Source: Hyphomicrobiaceae bacterium
GTDB taxonomy: Bacteria; Pseudomonadota; Alphaproteobacteria; Rhizobiales; Devosiaceae
DNA length: 15,645 nt
Assembly: GCA_020638065.1 (NCBI GenBank)
Contig: JACKJG010000022.1
Location: 1-15,645 of the forward strand
Direction of reading: 5' to 3'
The position numbers and the translations under genes are program-made. How positions within the stretch are numbered: position 1 is the first letter of the stretch; the number at the start of each line of letters is the position of its first letter. The notes beneath the pieces were generated by a model, which had not been told where the DNA came from, ran no database searches, and worked only from the letters and a program-made list of their open reading frames with translations. Below, piece after piece: positions 1 to 6,254 of this stretch.

Positions 1-94
1 CGATTTCGGCAATCCAGTCGATCGCGAGGGCCGGCGCGGACAGAATTGCCGCCAGACCGAAGGCAGCAATTCTCGACAAAAGCGCATGCCGCAT
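1..94 (-). CDS. Exported protein, N-terminal fragment, fourth gene of the mal operon
   Basis: Only the first 31 codons lie in the window; the gene continues past the left edge. The visible peptide starts MRHALLSRIAAFGLAAIL and has a typical Sec signal: basic n-region (R2, H3, R8), a hydrophobic stretch from about residue 9 to 19, and a signal-peptidase-like SAPALA site near residues 19-24, followed by IDWIAEI. The ATG lies 3 bases after the malG stop, so it is almost certainly translated from the malEFG transcript. In maltose loci this slot is often taken by a periplasmic or secreted alpha-glucan hydrolase, but nothing visible in 31 residues identifies a family. Function is therefore left open. 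Export itself is fairly sure; identity is unknown. Confidence 0.65.
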   Translation of the reverse strand, partial: MRHALLSRIAAFGLAAILSAPALAIDWIAEI

Positions 95-97
95 TGT

Positions 98-988
98 CTA
101 GCCCTTCACAGAGCCTTCGCTCAGCCCCGAAACCAGATAGCGCTGGGCGATCAAAAAGACTGCCGTGATCGGGACGCCGGACAGAATGGCGGCGGCAGCG
201 AAGTCGCCCCAAAGATAGCGGAATTCATTCAGATAGAGCCGAGAACCGGTGGCCAGCGTGAGATTGTTCTCATTGCGCAGCAGGATCGAGGCGATGGGAT
301 AATCGTTGATCACCGCAATGAAGATGAGCACAAACACAACCGCCATCATTGGCACCGCGAGCGGCAGGAACACGTGGCGGAAGGTTTGCCACGGGGTCGC
401 GCCATCAATTGCAGCGGCCTTGTCCATGGCCGGATCGATGGAGTCGAAATAACCCTTGAGGGTCCAGATGTGCAGCGTCACCCAACTGAGATAGATGATG
501 ACGAGGCTGACGTGACTGTCGATGCCGATGATTGGCGAAAGGTCGCCCATCGCGTCGAATACCGCATAAAGCGCGATCAGCGCCAGGGTCGTCGGGAACA
601 TCTGGATGACGAACAGTGAATCCAGGAATGCACCCCTGCCCCTGAAGCGAATCCGGCTGAGCGCGTAGGCCGAGATGGTGGCGATCACCAGACAGCCAAG
701 AGACGAAATCAGAGCGATCTTGATGGAGTTGAACATCCACAACATCACCGGATATGGCGGTTCGATCACGGTGCCATCGGGTCGCGTATAGTCGAGGCCG
801 AACGCGAGATACCAATGTTCGAGGGTCGGGCGTTCGGGAATGAGCGAGCCAATGGTGAAATTGCCCTGACGGAAGGAGATCGACACCACCATCAGGAACG
901 GGAACATGATGATGATCAGGAAAACGATAAGGAAGCCGTGCGCGGCAAGCTTTTTCATCGTCAGGCTGCGTCGGTCCTCAACGATCAT
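98..988 (-). CDS. malG: Maltose/maltodextrin ABC transporter permease MalG
   Basis: Second membrane subunit of the maltose importer, pairing with MalF and docking on MalK. The protein has 296 residues, the length of E. coli MalG, and resembles it throughout: MFPFLMVVSISFRQGNF near residues 28-44, the cytoplasmic EAA loop at about 186-210 with AAAIDGATPWQTF and FLPL, YLWGDFAAAA, and the C-terminal VKG. Six membrane segments fit the hydrophobic stretches. The ATG at 988 overlaps the malF stop (ATGA) and follows a GGGAG Shine-Dalgarno at spacing 7. An in-frame ATG at 958 (MKKLAAHG) is a possible alternative, but it lacks as good a context. The reading frame stays open far upstream inside malF, which I read as shadow. 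Confidence 0.96.
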   Translation of the reverse strand: MIVEDRRSLTMKKLAAHGFLIVFLIIIMFPFLMVVSISFRQGNFTIGSLIPERPTLEHWYLAFGLDYTRPDGTVIEPPYPVMLWMFNSIKIALISSLGCLVIATISAYALSRIRFRGRGAFLDSLFVIQMFPTTLALIALYAVFDAMGDLSPIIGIDSHVSLVIIYLSWVTLHIWTLKGYFDSIDPAMDKAAAIDGATPWQTFRHVFLPLAVPMMAVVFVLIFIAVINDYPIASILLRNENNLTLATGSRLYLNEFRYLWGDFAAAAILSGVPITAVFLIAQRYLVSGLSEGSVKG

Positions 989-2541
989 TGGCTTGCTCCC
1001 TTGTTGGCGGCGCGGCGCATGGCCACGAAATTCGCGTAGGCGATGATGGTCACGATGAGGAAGATGATCAGCGTGATTGCGCCGGCGAGACCGAATTGCT
1101 GCGCAGAATCCTGGAACGCCATGCGGAACGTGAACGACCCGAGGATATCGGTCTGGCCCGCCGGAATGATCGTGCCGGGAATATCCGGCCCGCCTTGGGT
1201 CAGCAGCAGGATGAGAACGATATTGTTGAAGTTGAAGGCGAACGAAGCGAGCAGCAGCGGCAGGAACGGCGGCAGGATCTGCGGCAATGTGATGGTGAAG
1301 AACACCCGAAATGCCGAAGCGCCTTCCAGAACGGCGGCCTTCTTCTGTTCCACGGGAACGGCCTGCAGGAAGCCCATGGCCAACAGCATCATGTATGGAT
1401 AGCCAAGCCACACGTTGACGATCAGGATCATGGTTCTGGCCAGAAATCCGTTGGTGAACCATTCCGGACGAATACCGAACAGGGTTTCAAGGATCAGGTT
1501 GATCTCACCGAAATTCTGGTTGAACAGGCCGCGAAAGACGAGGATCGAGATGAAGGCCGGCACCGCGTAAGGCAGGATCAGCAGAACACGGTAGATGGCT
1601 TTGAATCGCAAATGCTCCCACTGGAGAATGGACGCCAGAACCAGCCCCAGTGCGAAGGTCAGACCCACCGAACCGGCCGCAAAGATCACGGTCCAGATGA
1701 AGATGCCGAGCATCGGCGCGCGGATGCCGGCAGAGGTGAAGATGCGATTGAAGTTTGCCCAACCTATATTGACCCGCCAGCCCGGCGGAAGCAGCGTGCC
1801 GTCCGGCTTGACGTAATAGCCTTGCGATTGGTCTGGCCCGAGAATGTCCCCGGTCGCGTTGTCCCGCATCCGGTCACCATCCAGGAGCGTATATTCCGGT
1901 TCGACGGACGCGAATTCGCGAAGCCCGGCGGATTTGAGCTCTGTGCCGTCAGGCATGGCGATACCAACCACACCCAAAGCCTCACGGAACTTGATGGCGT
2001 CGCGCATGGCCATCGTTTCCGCAGGCGGAGTGTCGACGGGTTCCGCAGTCAGAGTGACGCTCGAGCCGTCGAGCGCGAGCGGACCGGTCAGGTATCCCGC
2101 CTCTCCTTCGGGCAGGAAAATGCGATAGCTCCCCCCACCTTCATCGACCAGCGCAAAAGGCCGCTTACTGGCCTGATCGATGATCTGGCCAGACAGGATG
2201 ACCTCCTTGGCCCGCTCATAGCTCAGAAGGTTCTGTGAGCTGTAGTTCGTGAAGCCGAGATAGATCGTGTAGATGATCGGAAAGGCGATAAAGAGCAGAA
2301 CCGCCGCAGCGCCGGGATAGATGAAGCGGGCAAAATAGTAGCGCCGAAAGCCGTAGATGAAGAAGAAAAAGAGCGCGACGATGACCAGGAACAGACCGAA
2401 GAGCGGCTGGCCGATCAGATAAACGGACCATGCTGCGTAAAGCACGATCGCGGTGACAAGCAGCACGCTTGCCTTGGCCAGAATGCCAAGCGGCGAAATG
2501 CCGGATGCCGCTCCGGCCGGCACGGTCTGCGTCAGGCTCAT
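985..2541 (-). CDS. malF: Maltose/maltodextrin ABC transporter permease MalF, with large periplasmic P2 domain
   Basis: First membrane subunit of the maltose importer. The 518-residue length is close to E. coli MalF (514) and much longer than the roughly 300-residue permeases usual in sugar importers. Hydrophobic segments occupy about residues 22-63 and 75-95. A long polar periplasmic insert (P2) covers about 100-265, opened by LGFTNYSSQNLLSYERAKEV and closed by WANFNRIFTSAGI. The transport core follows, with YRVLLILPYAVPAFISIL (318-334), VWLGYPYMMLLAMG, an EAA loop around 398-420 (glycine 407, ITLP) and SFAFNFNN. In the E. coli complex P2 contacts MalE, and that is likely here. The ATG at 2541 has a very strong GGAGGGGGA Shine-Dalgarno. 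The stop overlaps malG by 4 bases. Confidence 0.97.
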   Translation of the reverse strand: MSLTQTVPAGAASGISPLGILAKASVLLVTAIVLYAAWSVYLIGQPLFGLFLVIVALFFFFIYGFRRYYFARFIYPGAAAVLLFIAFPIIYTIYLGFTNYSSQNLLSYERAKEVILSGQIIDQASKRPFALVDEGGGSYRIFLPEGEAGYLTGPLALDGSSVTLTAEPVDTPPAETMAMRDAIKFREALGVVGIAMPDGTELKSAGLREFASVEPEYTLLDGDRMRDNATGDILGPDQSQGYYVKPDGTLLPPGWRVNIGWANFNRIFTSAGIRAPMLGIFIWTVIFAAGSVGLTFALGLVLASILQWEHLRFKAIYRVLLILPYAVPAFISILVFRGLFNQNFGEINLILETLFGIRPEWFTNGFLARTMILIVNVWLGYPYMMLLAMGFLQAVPVEQKKAAVLEGASAFRVFFTITLPQILPPFLPLLLASFAFNFNNIVLILLLTQGGPDIPGTIIPAGQTDILGSFTFRMAFQDSAQQFGLAGAITLIIFLIVTIIAYANFVAMRRAANKGASQ

Positions 2542-2563
2542 TCCCCCTCCAAGCCAAACGATG

Positions 2564-2587
2564 ACGGGGCCGCCGAAGCGGCCCCGT
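2564..2587 (-). promoter_or_regulatory. malE-malF intercistronic hairpin with UUCG tetraloop
   Basis: The 57-base gap between malE and malF holds a perfect 10-bp stem. Read on the transcribed strand, it is ACGGGGCCGC, then a TTCG loop closed by C-G, then GCGGCCCCGT. A C(UUCG)G loop is one of the most stable RNA tetraloops known. No U-tract follows, so it is not a classic intrinsic terminator. The likely role is to protect the malE 3' end from exonucleases, or to limit read-through, so that binding protein exceeds permease. E. coli places a REP element at this same junction. The structure is seen in the sequence; the role is inferred. Confidence 0.75.
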
Positions 2588-2598
2588 GCAAGAGCTAT

Positions 2599-3762
2599 TT
2601 ATTCGCCCAGGATACGGGCAGCGGCGTCGTTCAGAGCGTCTTCAACAGACGTCGCGCCGGTTGTGATATTGCCCAGAGCCGGTTCCATGGCCGACCAGAA
2701 GGCGCCCATTTCCGGATTGGACGGCATCGGCACGCCAATTTCGGCGTTGGCCATAGTGGCCTGGATCTTGGGATCGGACTGCTCAGCGCCGGCCGACTTG
2801 TCGACCAGAACGCCCAGAGCACCCTTTTCGTTCCAGGTTGAAAGGCCGTCGTCCGAAAGGATGTAGTTTTCGAGCAGTTCGATGGCCAGATCCTTATTCG
2901 GGGACGCTGCATTGACGGCCCAGGCCTGCACGCCGAGGAACGGCTTGGCGGGCTTGCCATCGACGGTCGGCAGCGGTGCGACGGCAATATTCACGCCGGC
3001 ATCCGCGTAGGCTTTCCACGACCATGGGCCGTTGATGATCATCGCCACTTCGCCCTTGGCCATGGCACCATCCATGACGCCGTAGTCAACGCCGGTCGGC
3101 ATCACGCCATCGTCGAACAGGCTGCGCAGGACGTGGCCGCCCATCATCGAACCTTCATTGTTCACGCCGGTATGCTTGCCGTCGTAATTGCCATCGACCT
3201 TCTGGAAGGCGAAACCACCATTGGCCATCATCATCGGGAAGGTGAAGTAGGTGTTGTTGTAATCCCACAGGATCGGCGAAACGCCGTCCGGAACCGAAAC
3301 GTTCTTCAGTTCTTCGAACGATGCCGGCGGCGAAGAGATCAGGTCGGTATTGTAGACCAGACCGATCGCTTCAACGGCGACCGGGTAACCCCAGACCTTG
3401 CCACCAAAGGATACAGCGTCCCAAGCCGTTCCGATAATGCCATCGGTCACTTCCTGGCTCGGCGTGACCGGCGAAATCAGGCCGCCATTGGCCCATTCGC
3501 CGAAGCGGTCATGCGCCCAGAGCACGATGTCCGGGCCGTCGCCGGTGGCAGCTGCCTGCTGGAACTTGTCGGTCAGCTCGCTGACGTTTTCGATGACCAC
3601 GTCGATGCCGAGGTCGTTGGTGAATTTGTCGGTGACCATTTTGAGCTGGTCGGGATCACGGTCCTGCAACCAGATCGTGATGACGCCATCTTCAAGAGCA
3701 AAGGCGCTCGAGGTCGAGGCTGACAGCAGCAAAAACGCCGTCAGGGCTTTCAAGGATTTCAT
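2599..3762 (-). CDS. malE: Periplasmic maltose/maltodextrin-binding protein MalE
   Basis: Substrate receptor that delivers maltose or maltodextrins to MalFGK2. It has 387 residues (E. coli MalE 396). The signal peptide MKSLKALTAFLLLSAS is followed by cleavage after about residue 22 (SAFA, then LEDG). The mature part carries hallmark MalE stretches: AATGDGPDIVLWAHDRFGEW, YPVAVEAIGLVYNTDLI, FTFPMMMANGGFAF, INGPWSWKAY, PAKPFLGVQAWAVNAASPNK and a C-terminal MPSNPEMGAFWSAMEPAL. These align along the whole length with enteric MalE, arguing for alpha-1,4-glucosides and not a generic sugar. The start at 3762 follows a GGGAGGA Shine-Dalgarno with a usual gap. An in-frame ATG at 3777 is less well placed, and the frame stays open far upstream without coding character. 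Confidence 0.97.
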   Translation of the reverse strand: MKSLKALTAFLLLSASTSSAFALEDGVITIWLQDRDPDQLKMVTDKFTNDLGIDVVIENVSELTDKFQQAAATGDGPDIVLWAHDRFGEWANGGLISPVTPSQEVTDGIIGTAWDAVSFGGKVWGYPVAVEAIGLVYNTDLISSPPASFEELKNVSVPDGVSPILWDYNNTYFTFPMMMANGGFAFQKVDGNYDGKHTGVNNEGSMMGGHVLRSLFDDGVMPTGVDYGVMDGAMAKGEVAMIINGPWSWKAYADAGVNIAVAPLPTVDGKPAKPFLGVQAWAVNAASPNKDLAIELLENYILSDDGLSTWNEKGALGVLVDKSAGAEQSDPKIQATMANAEIGVPMPSNPEMGAFWSAMEPALGNITTGATSVEDALNDAAARILGE

Positions 3763-3792
3763 GTCTGATCCTCCCATTGATTGACATGTCTT

Positions 3793-3818
3793 GTCCCGAA
3801 GGACGGATCGTCCGGGAC
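3793..3818 (-). promoter_or_regulatory. Hairpin in the malE mRNA leader
   Basis: GTCCC at 3793-3797 pairs with GGGAC at 3814-3818, and GGACG at 3801-3805 pairs with CGTCC at 3809-3813. The two stems are separated by a three-base bulge on one side, with a three-base loop. It ends about 30 bases before the malE start and does not hide the Shine-Dalgarno. If the malE start of transcription is upstream, it would be a 5' leader stem that could stabilise the message. Function is inference. Confidence 0.45.
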
Positions 3819-3992
3819 GCCATCCAAGGCATAACCGAACGCAAGAACAGCAATGTGACAAAGTCAAGCCAAACCATTCAAAATGCCCGGCTCGACCGTT
3901 CAAAGACAGGCTGAATTCCGCACGTCCGGATATGCCCTTGGTGTGGGAAGTCCCCCTGCCCTTGGATCGAGTCCTTAACACATGATCCGGAC

Positions 3993-4012
3993 TTTTCAAA
4001 TCGTTTTGGAAA
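3993..4012. promoter_or_regulatory. Candidate LacI-family operator (CG-centred dyad)
   Basis: The site has the form TTTnCAAA-N4-TTTGnAAA around a central CG at 4002-4003, with seven of nine arm positions symmetric. A central CpG palindrome is typical of LacI-family operators, where a hinge-helix leucine inserts at the CpG; the adjacent regulator has the matching hinge (NQLAKKLATG). It lies between the two divergent genes, and the 9-mer TTCAAATCG within it recurs at 4075-4083. An outer inverted repeat (3969-3976 with 4033-4040) is centred within about two bases of it. Confidence 0.6.
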
Positions 4013-4045
4013 TGGTGAAACTACCGGAAATAAAGGACTCAAGAC

Positions 4046-4075
4046 TTGTCATTTGTCGTGAGATACCGCTATTGT
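4046..4075 (+). promoter_or_regulatory. Probable promoter of the regulator-malK unit
   Basis: TTGTCA at 4046-4051 and TATTGT at 4070-4075 are separated by 18 bases, a fair sigma70 match placed 25 bases before the TTG start. A partial operator (CAAA-N4-TTT around CG 4082-4083, sharing TTCAAATCG with the main operator) overlaps the likely transcription start, which would suit autorepression. No other pair of hexamers in this stretch looks better. Confidence 0.45.
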
Positions 4076-4087
4076 TCAAATCGGTTT

Positions 4088-4095
4088 AGGGGGAA
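4088..4095 (+). promoter_or_regulatory. Ribosome binding site that supports a TTG start
   Basis: AGGGGGAA lies 5 bases before the TTG at 4101. No in-frame ATG or GTG is available at a sensible distance, and the LacI-type helix-turn-helix begins at residue 3, so the site decides the start. Confidence 0.7.
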
Positions 4096-4100
4096 GCCGA

Positions 4101-5159
4101 TTGGTCACAATCAAGCAAATCAGCGAGAAATTACGGCTGTCACCGGCCACGGTCAGTCGCGCTTTGAACGGCTATCCCGAAGTCTCGGCCAAGACGCGCA
4201 TCCTGGTCGAGGAGACCGCGCGAAATCTCAATTACCGCCCCAACCAGTTGGCCAAAAAGCTGGCGACAGGTCGCTCGGGCATGATCGGACTGGTTTTGCC
4301 GCCTTCGAACGACAAGGGCTTCGACCCAACGTTTTTTGACGTAATGACCGGCCTTTCTCGCCGCCTCACGGAACTCGACCTTGATCTGGTTTTTCATGCT
4401 CCGGTATTTGGTGACGACATCGAACCGTTCCGGCGGCTGGTGGGCAAGCAGGCGGTTGACGGGTTCATCGTCACCAATCCAAGGCTCTCTGACGCGCGCA
4501 TCGATTTTTTGCTGGAAGAAGACATTCCATTCGTCGTTCACGGCCGAAACGCCAGCGAACAGCCCGGCTTTGCCTATTTCGATATCGACAATTTCAGAGT
4601 GGGTTATGACGCCACCAAATTGCTGCTCGACCTGGGGCATCGCAAAATCTGCTTTCTGAATGGCCCGGACGACGTACACTTTTCATTCGAGCGAAAGCGC
4701 GGCTTCGAAAAGGCGCTGGCGGACCACGGATCAGATGCGGCTTCCGGCGCGGTGCGGCACGGGCGCATGTCGGAATCCTATGGTTATCGCGAAGCGCTTG
4801 CTGCGCTCAGCCTGCCGCCTGCACAAAGACCGACCGCGTTCGTTAGTTCGTCCACGATCATAGCGGCGGGCATATTGCGCGCGGTCCGCGACAAGGGGTT
4901 GAGGGTGCCCGACGACGTGTCCATCGTTTCGCATGACGATGCTCCACCCCAATTGGACGCGATGGGCTTTGATCCGGCTCTGACGGTGACCTATTCGCCC
5001 CTGCGCGACGCCTGCGGGCCACTGGCCGACATTCTTCAGGGTCTTCTCAACGGTGAAAATCTGGATAAGCTGCAGATCACCGAGGAGGCAGAGCTGATCG
5101 TGCGCCAATCTACCGGCCCTTCCCCTTCTGTTGACCAGTCCAAAGGACAAACGGCATGA
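4101..5159 (+). CDS. LacI-family transcriptional regulator of the maltose locus
   Basis: A 352-residue DNA-binding regulator. The N-terminal helix-turn-helix covers about residues 3-23 (TIKQISEKLRLSPATVSRAL), followed by the third helix and hinge up to about 58 (YRPNQLAKKLATGRS). The rest is a periplasmic-binding-protein-like effector domain, with MIGLVLPP near 61, GFIVTNPRL, FDIDNFRVGYDATKLLLDLGHRKICFLNG and VPDDVSIVSHDD. It resembles the AglR-type LacI regulators that sit beside alpha-glucoside importers in rhizobia. Its probable job is to repress malEFG and its own unit until a maltose-derived ligand binds; the ligand is not shown by the sequence. Translation starts at TTG. The stop overlaps malK by ATGA, so regulator and transport ATPase are co-translated. 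It is not MalT, the activator used in enterics. Confidence 0.92.
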   Translation: MVTIKQISEKLRLSPATVSRALNGYPEVSAKTRILVEETARNLNYRPNQLAKKLATGRSGMIGLVLPPSNDKGFDPTFFDVMTGLSRRLTELDLDLVFHAPVFGDDIEPFRRLVGKQAVDGFIVTNPRLSDARIDFLLEEDIPFVVHGRNASEQPGFAYFDIDNFRVGYDATKLLLDLGHRKICFLNGPDDVHFSFERKRGFEKALADHGSDAASGAVRHGRMSESYGYREALAALSLPPAQRPTAFVSSSTIIAAGILRAVRDKGLRVPDDVSIVSHDDAPPQLDAMGFDPALTVTYSPLRDACGPLADILQGLLNGENLDKLQITEEAELIVRQSTGPSPSVDQSKGQTA

Positions 5160-6214
5160 CGACGGCACTCTCCATCAAGTCGCTCTACAAGAGCTACGGC
5201 TCTGTCGAAATCCTCAAAGACATCAGCGTCTCGATCGACAAGGGCGAGTTTCTCGTGCTCGTCGGCCCGTCGGGATGCGGAAAGTCGACCTTGCTCAACT
5301 GCATTTCCGGACTGGAAGACGTGACCAGCGGCACAGTGGAGATCAACGGACGCGACGTGACGCAGATACCGCCGAAAGACCGTGACATCGCCATGGTGTT
5401 TCAGTCCTACGCGCTCTACCCGACGATGAGCGTCGCGGAGAATATCGGGTTCGGCATGCGCATCCGGCACGTGGCGCAATCCGAAATCGACCAACGGACC
5501 GGCTATGTGGCGCGTCTGTTGCAGATCGACCATCTGCTTGACCGCCGTCCTAGCCAATTGTCCGGCGGACAGCGGCAGCGCGTGGCAATGGGACGGGCGC
5601 TGGTGCGTGAGCCTGCCCTCTTCCTGTTCGACGAACCGCTCTCGAACCTCGACGCCAAACTGCGAGTTGAGATGCGTGGCGAAATCAAGAAGCTGCATGC
5701 CACGACCGGCACCTCGATCGTTTACGTCACCCACGATCAGATCGAGGCAATGACCCTGGCCACCAAGATCGTCGTGCTCAAGGATGGCGTGGTGCAACAG
5801 ATCGGCACGCCCGATGAAATCTACAATTCACCGCAGACCACGTTCGTCGCCGACTTCATGGGGTCTCCACCGATGAACCTGATCGAGGCCTCCGCCGACA
5901 CTGCGAGCAGTTCGGTGCAATTTGGCGGCGGTCAACAGGTGCATGTGCCTGGTTTGGCGGAAAAGGTGAGTTCCCGCTCCTCGATCATCGTCGGCATCCG
6001 GCCCGAAGATTTCAGCATTGGTGGCGATCTCAAGATCAAACCCCTGACGCTGGAGCATACCGGCTCGGACAATTTCGTCAGCTTCAAGCTCGGGGAATCT
6101 GTCGCAACGGCCCGCCTCTCAGGCCGGGAGCAACTCAGCGAAGACGAGATGGGCTTTTCCGTCGACACGGCCCATATGTGCTTTTTCGACAAGCAGACCG
6201 GCAACCGAATCTAG
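5156..6214 (+). CDS. malK: Maltose ABC transporter ATP-binding protein MalK
   Basis: ATPase of the CUT1 sugar importer family, 352 residues. Walker A GPSGCGKST is at 37-45, Q-loop Q83, signature LSGGQRQ at 135-141, Walker B LFLFDE at 155-160, D-loop near 164-166 and switch histidine H193. The C-terminal part (about 240-352) is the MalK/UgpC-type OB-fold domain, with VGIRPEDFSI. It is the only importer ATPase in the maltose region and would energise MalFG, although it lies on the opposite arm. Close relatives can serve several sugar importers, so specificity rests on position. The ATG overlaps the regulator stop and has AAAGGA at spacing 8. The enteric EIIAGlc control is not expected in this group. 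Confidence 0.93.
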   Translation: MTTALSIKSLYKSYGSVEILKDISVSIDKGEFLVLVGPSGCGKSTLLNCISGLEDVTSGTVEINGRDVTQIPPKDRDIAMVFQSYALYPTMSVAENIGFGMRIRHVAQSEIDQRTGYVARLLQIDHLLDRRPSQLSGGQRQRVAMGRALVREPALFLFDEPLSNLDAKLRVEMRGEIKKLHATTGTSIVYVTHDQIEAMTLATKIVVLKDGVVQQIGTPDEIYNSPQTTFVADFMGSPPMNLIEASADTASSSVQFGGGQQVHVPGLAEKVSSRSSIIVGIRPEDFSIGGDLKIKPLTLEHTGSDNFVSFKLGESVATARLSGREQLSEDEMGFSVDTAHMCFFDKQTGNRI

Positions 6215-6220
6215 GCCGCA

Positions 6221-6246
6221 GGCAAATCCGTTTGTCCGGATTGGCT
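6221..6246. terminator. Weak hairpin between convergent malK and ybbP-like genes
   Basis: AATCCG at 6225-6230 pairs with CGGATT at 6237-6242 across a six-base loop. After one mismatch, GGC at 6221-6223 can pair with GCT at 6244-6246 (one G-T wobble). It fills the 40-base gap between two convergent stops and is the natural place for a two-way terminator. No T-tract follows on either strand, so intrinsic termination would be weak. Confidence 0.3.
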
Positions 6247-6254
6247 GGCGCTGA

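Larger units (their letters stand above)
3763..4100. promoter_or_regulatory. Divergent malE / lacI-malK control region
   Basis: This 338-base gap holds no credible gene. It drives malEFG to the left and the regulator plus malK to the right. Visible elements are a leader hairpin at 3793-3818, two ACC(A/G)TTCAAA direct repeats (3873-3882 and 3895-3904, exactly 22 bases apart), a CG-centred dyad at 3993-4012 enclosed by an 8-bp inverted repeat (GAGTCCTT 3969-3976, AAGGACTC 4033-4040), and a sigma70-like promoter at 4046-4075. For malE I see a possible -35 TTGACT on the minus strand at 3867-3862 but no convincing -10 at the right distance, so its promoter is not placed. Confidence 0.75.

Noticed and set aside
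988..2238. Long open frame on the plus strand opposite malF (416 codons)
   Set aside because: It is antisense to a gene with clear full-length MalF character, its product is rich in Arg, His, Gln and Asp without any fold-like pattern, and it lacks a proper start context.
3933..3965. Direct repeat TGCCCTTGG, two copies 24 bases apart
   Set aside because: Nine bases, no dyad, no relation to a promoter I can place; chance is a fair explanation.
3791..3985. Small plus-strand open frame (64 codons) in the malE/lacI gap
   Set aside because: It has no ribosome binding site, its product is basic and low in hydrophobic residues, and the region is full of regulatory repeats.
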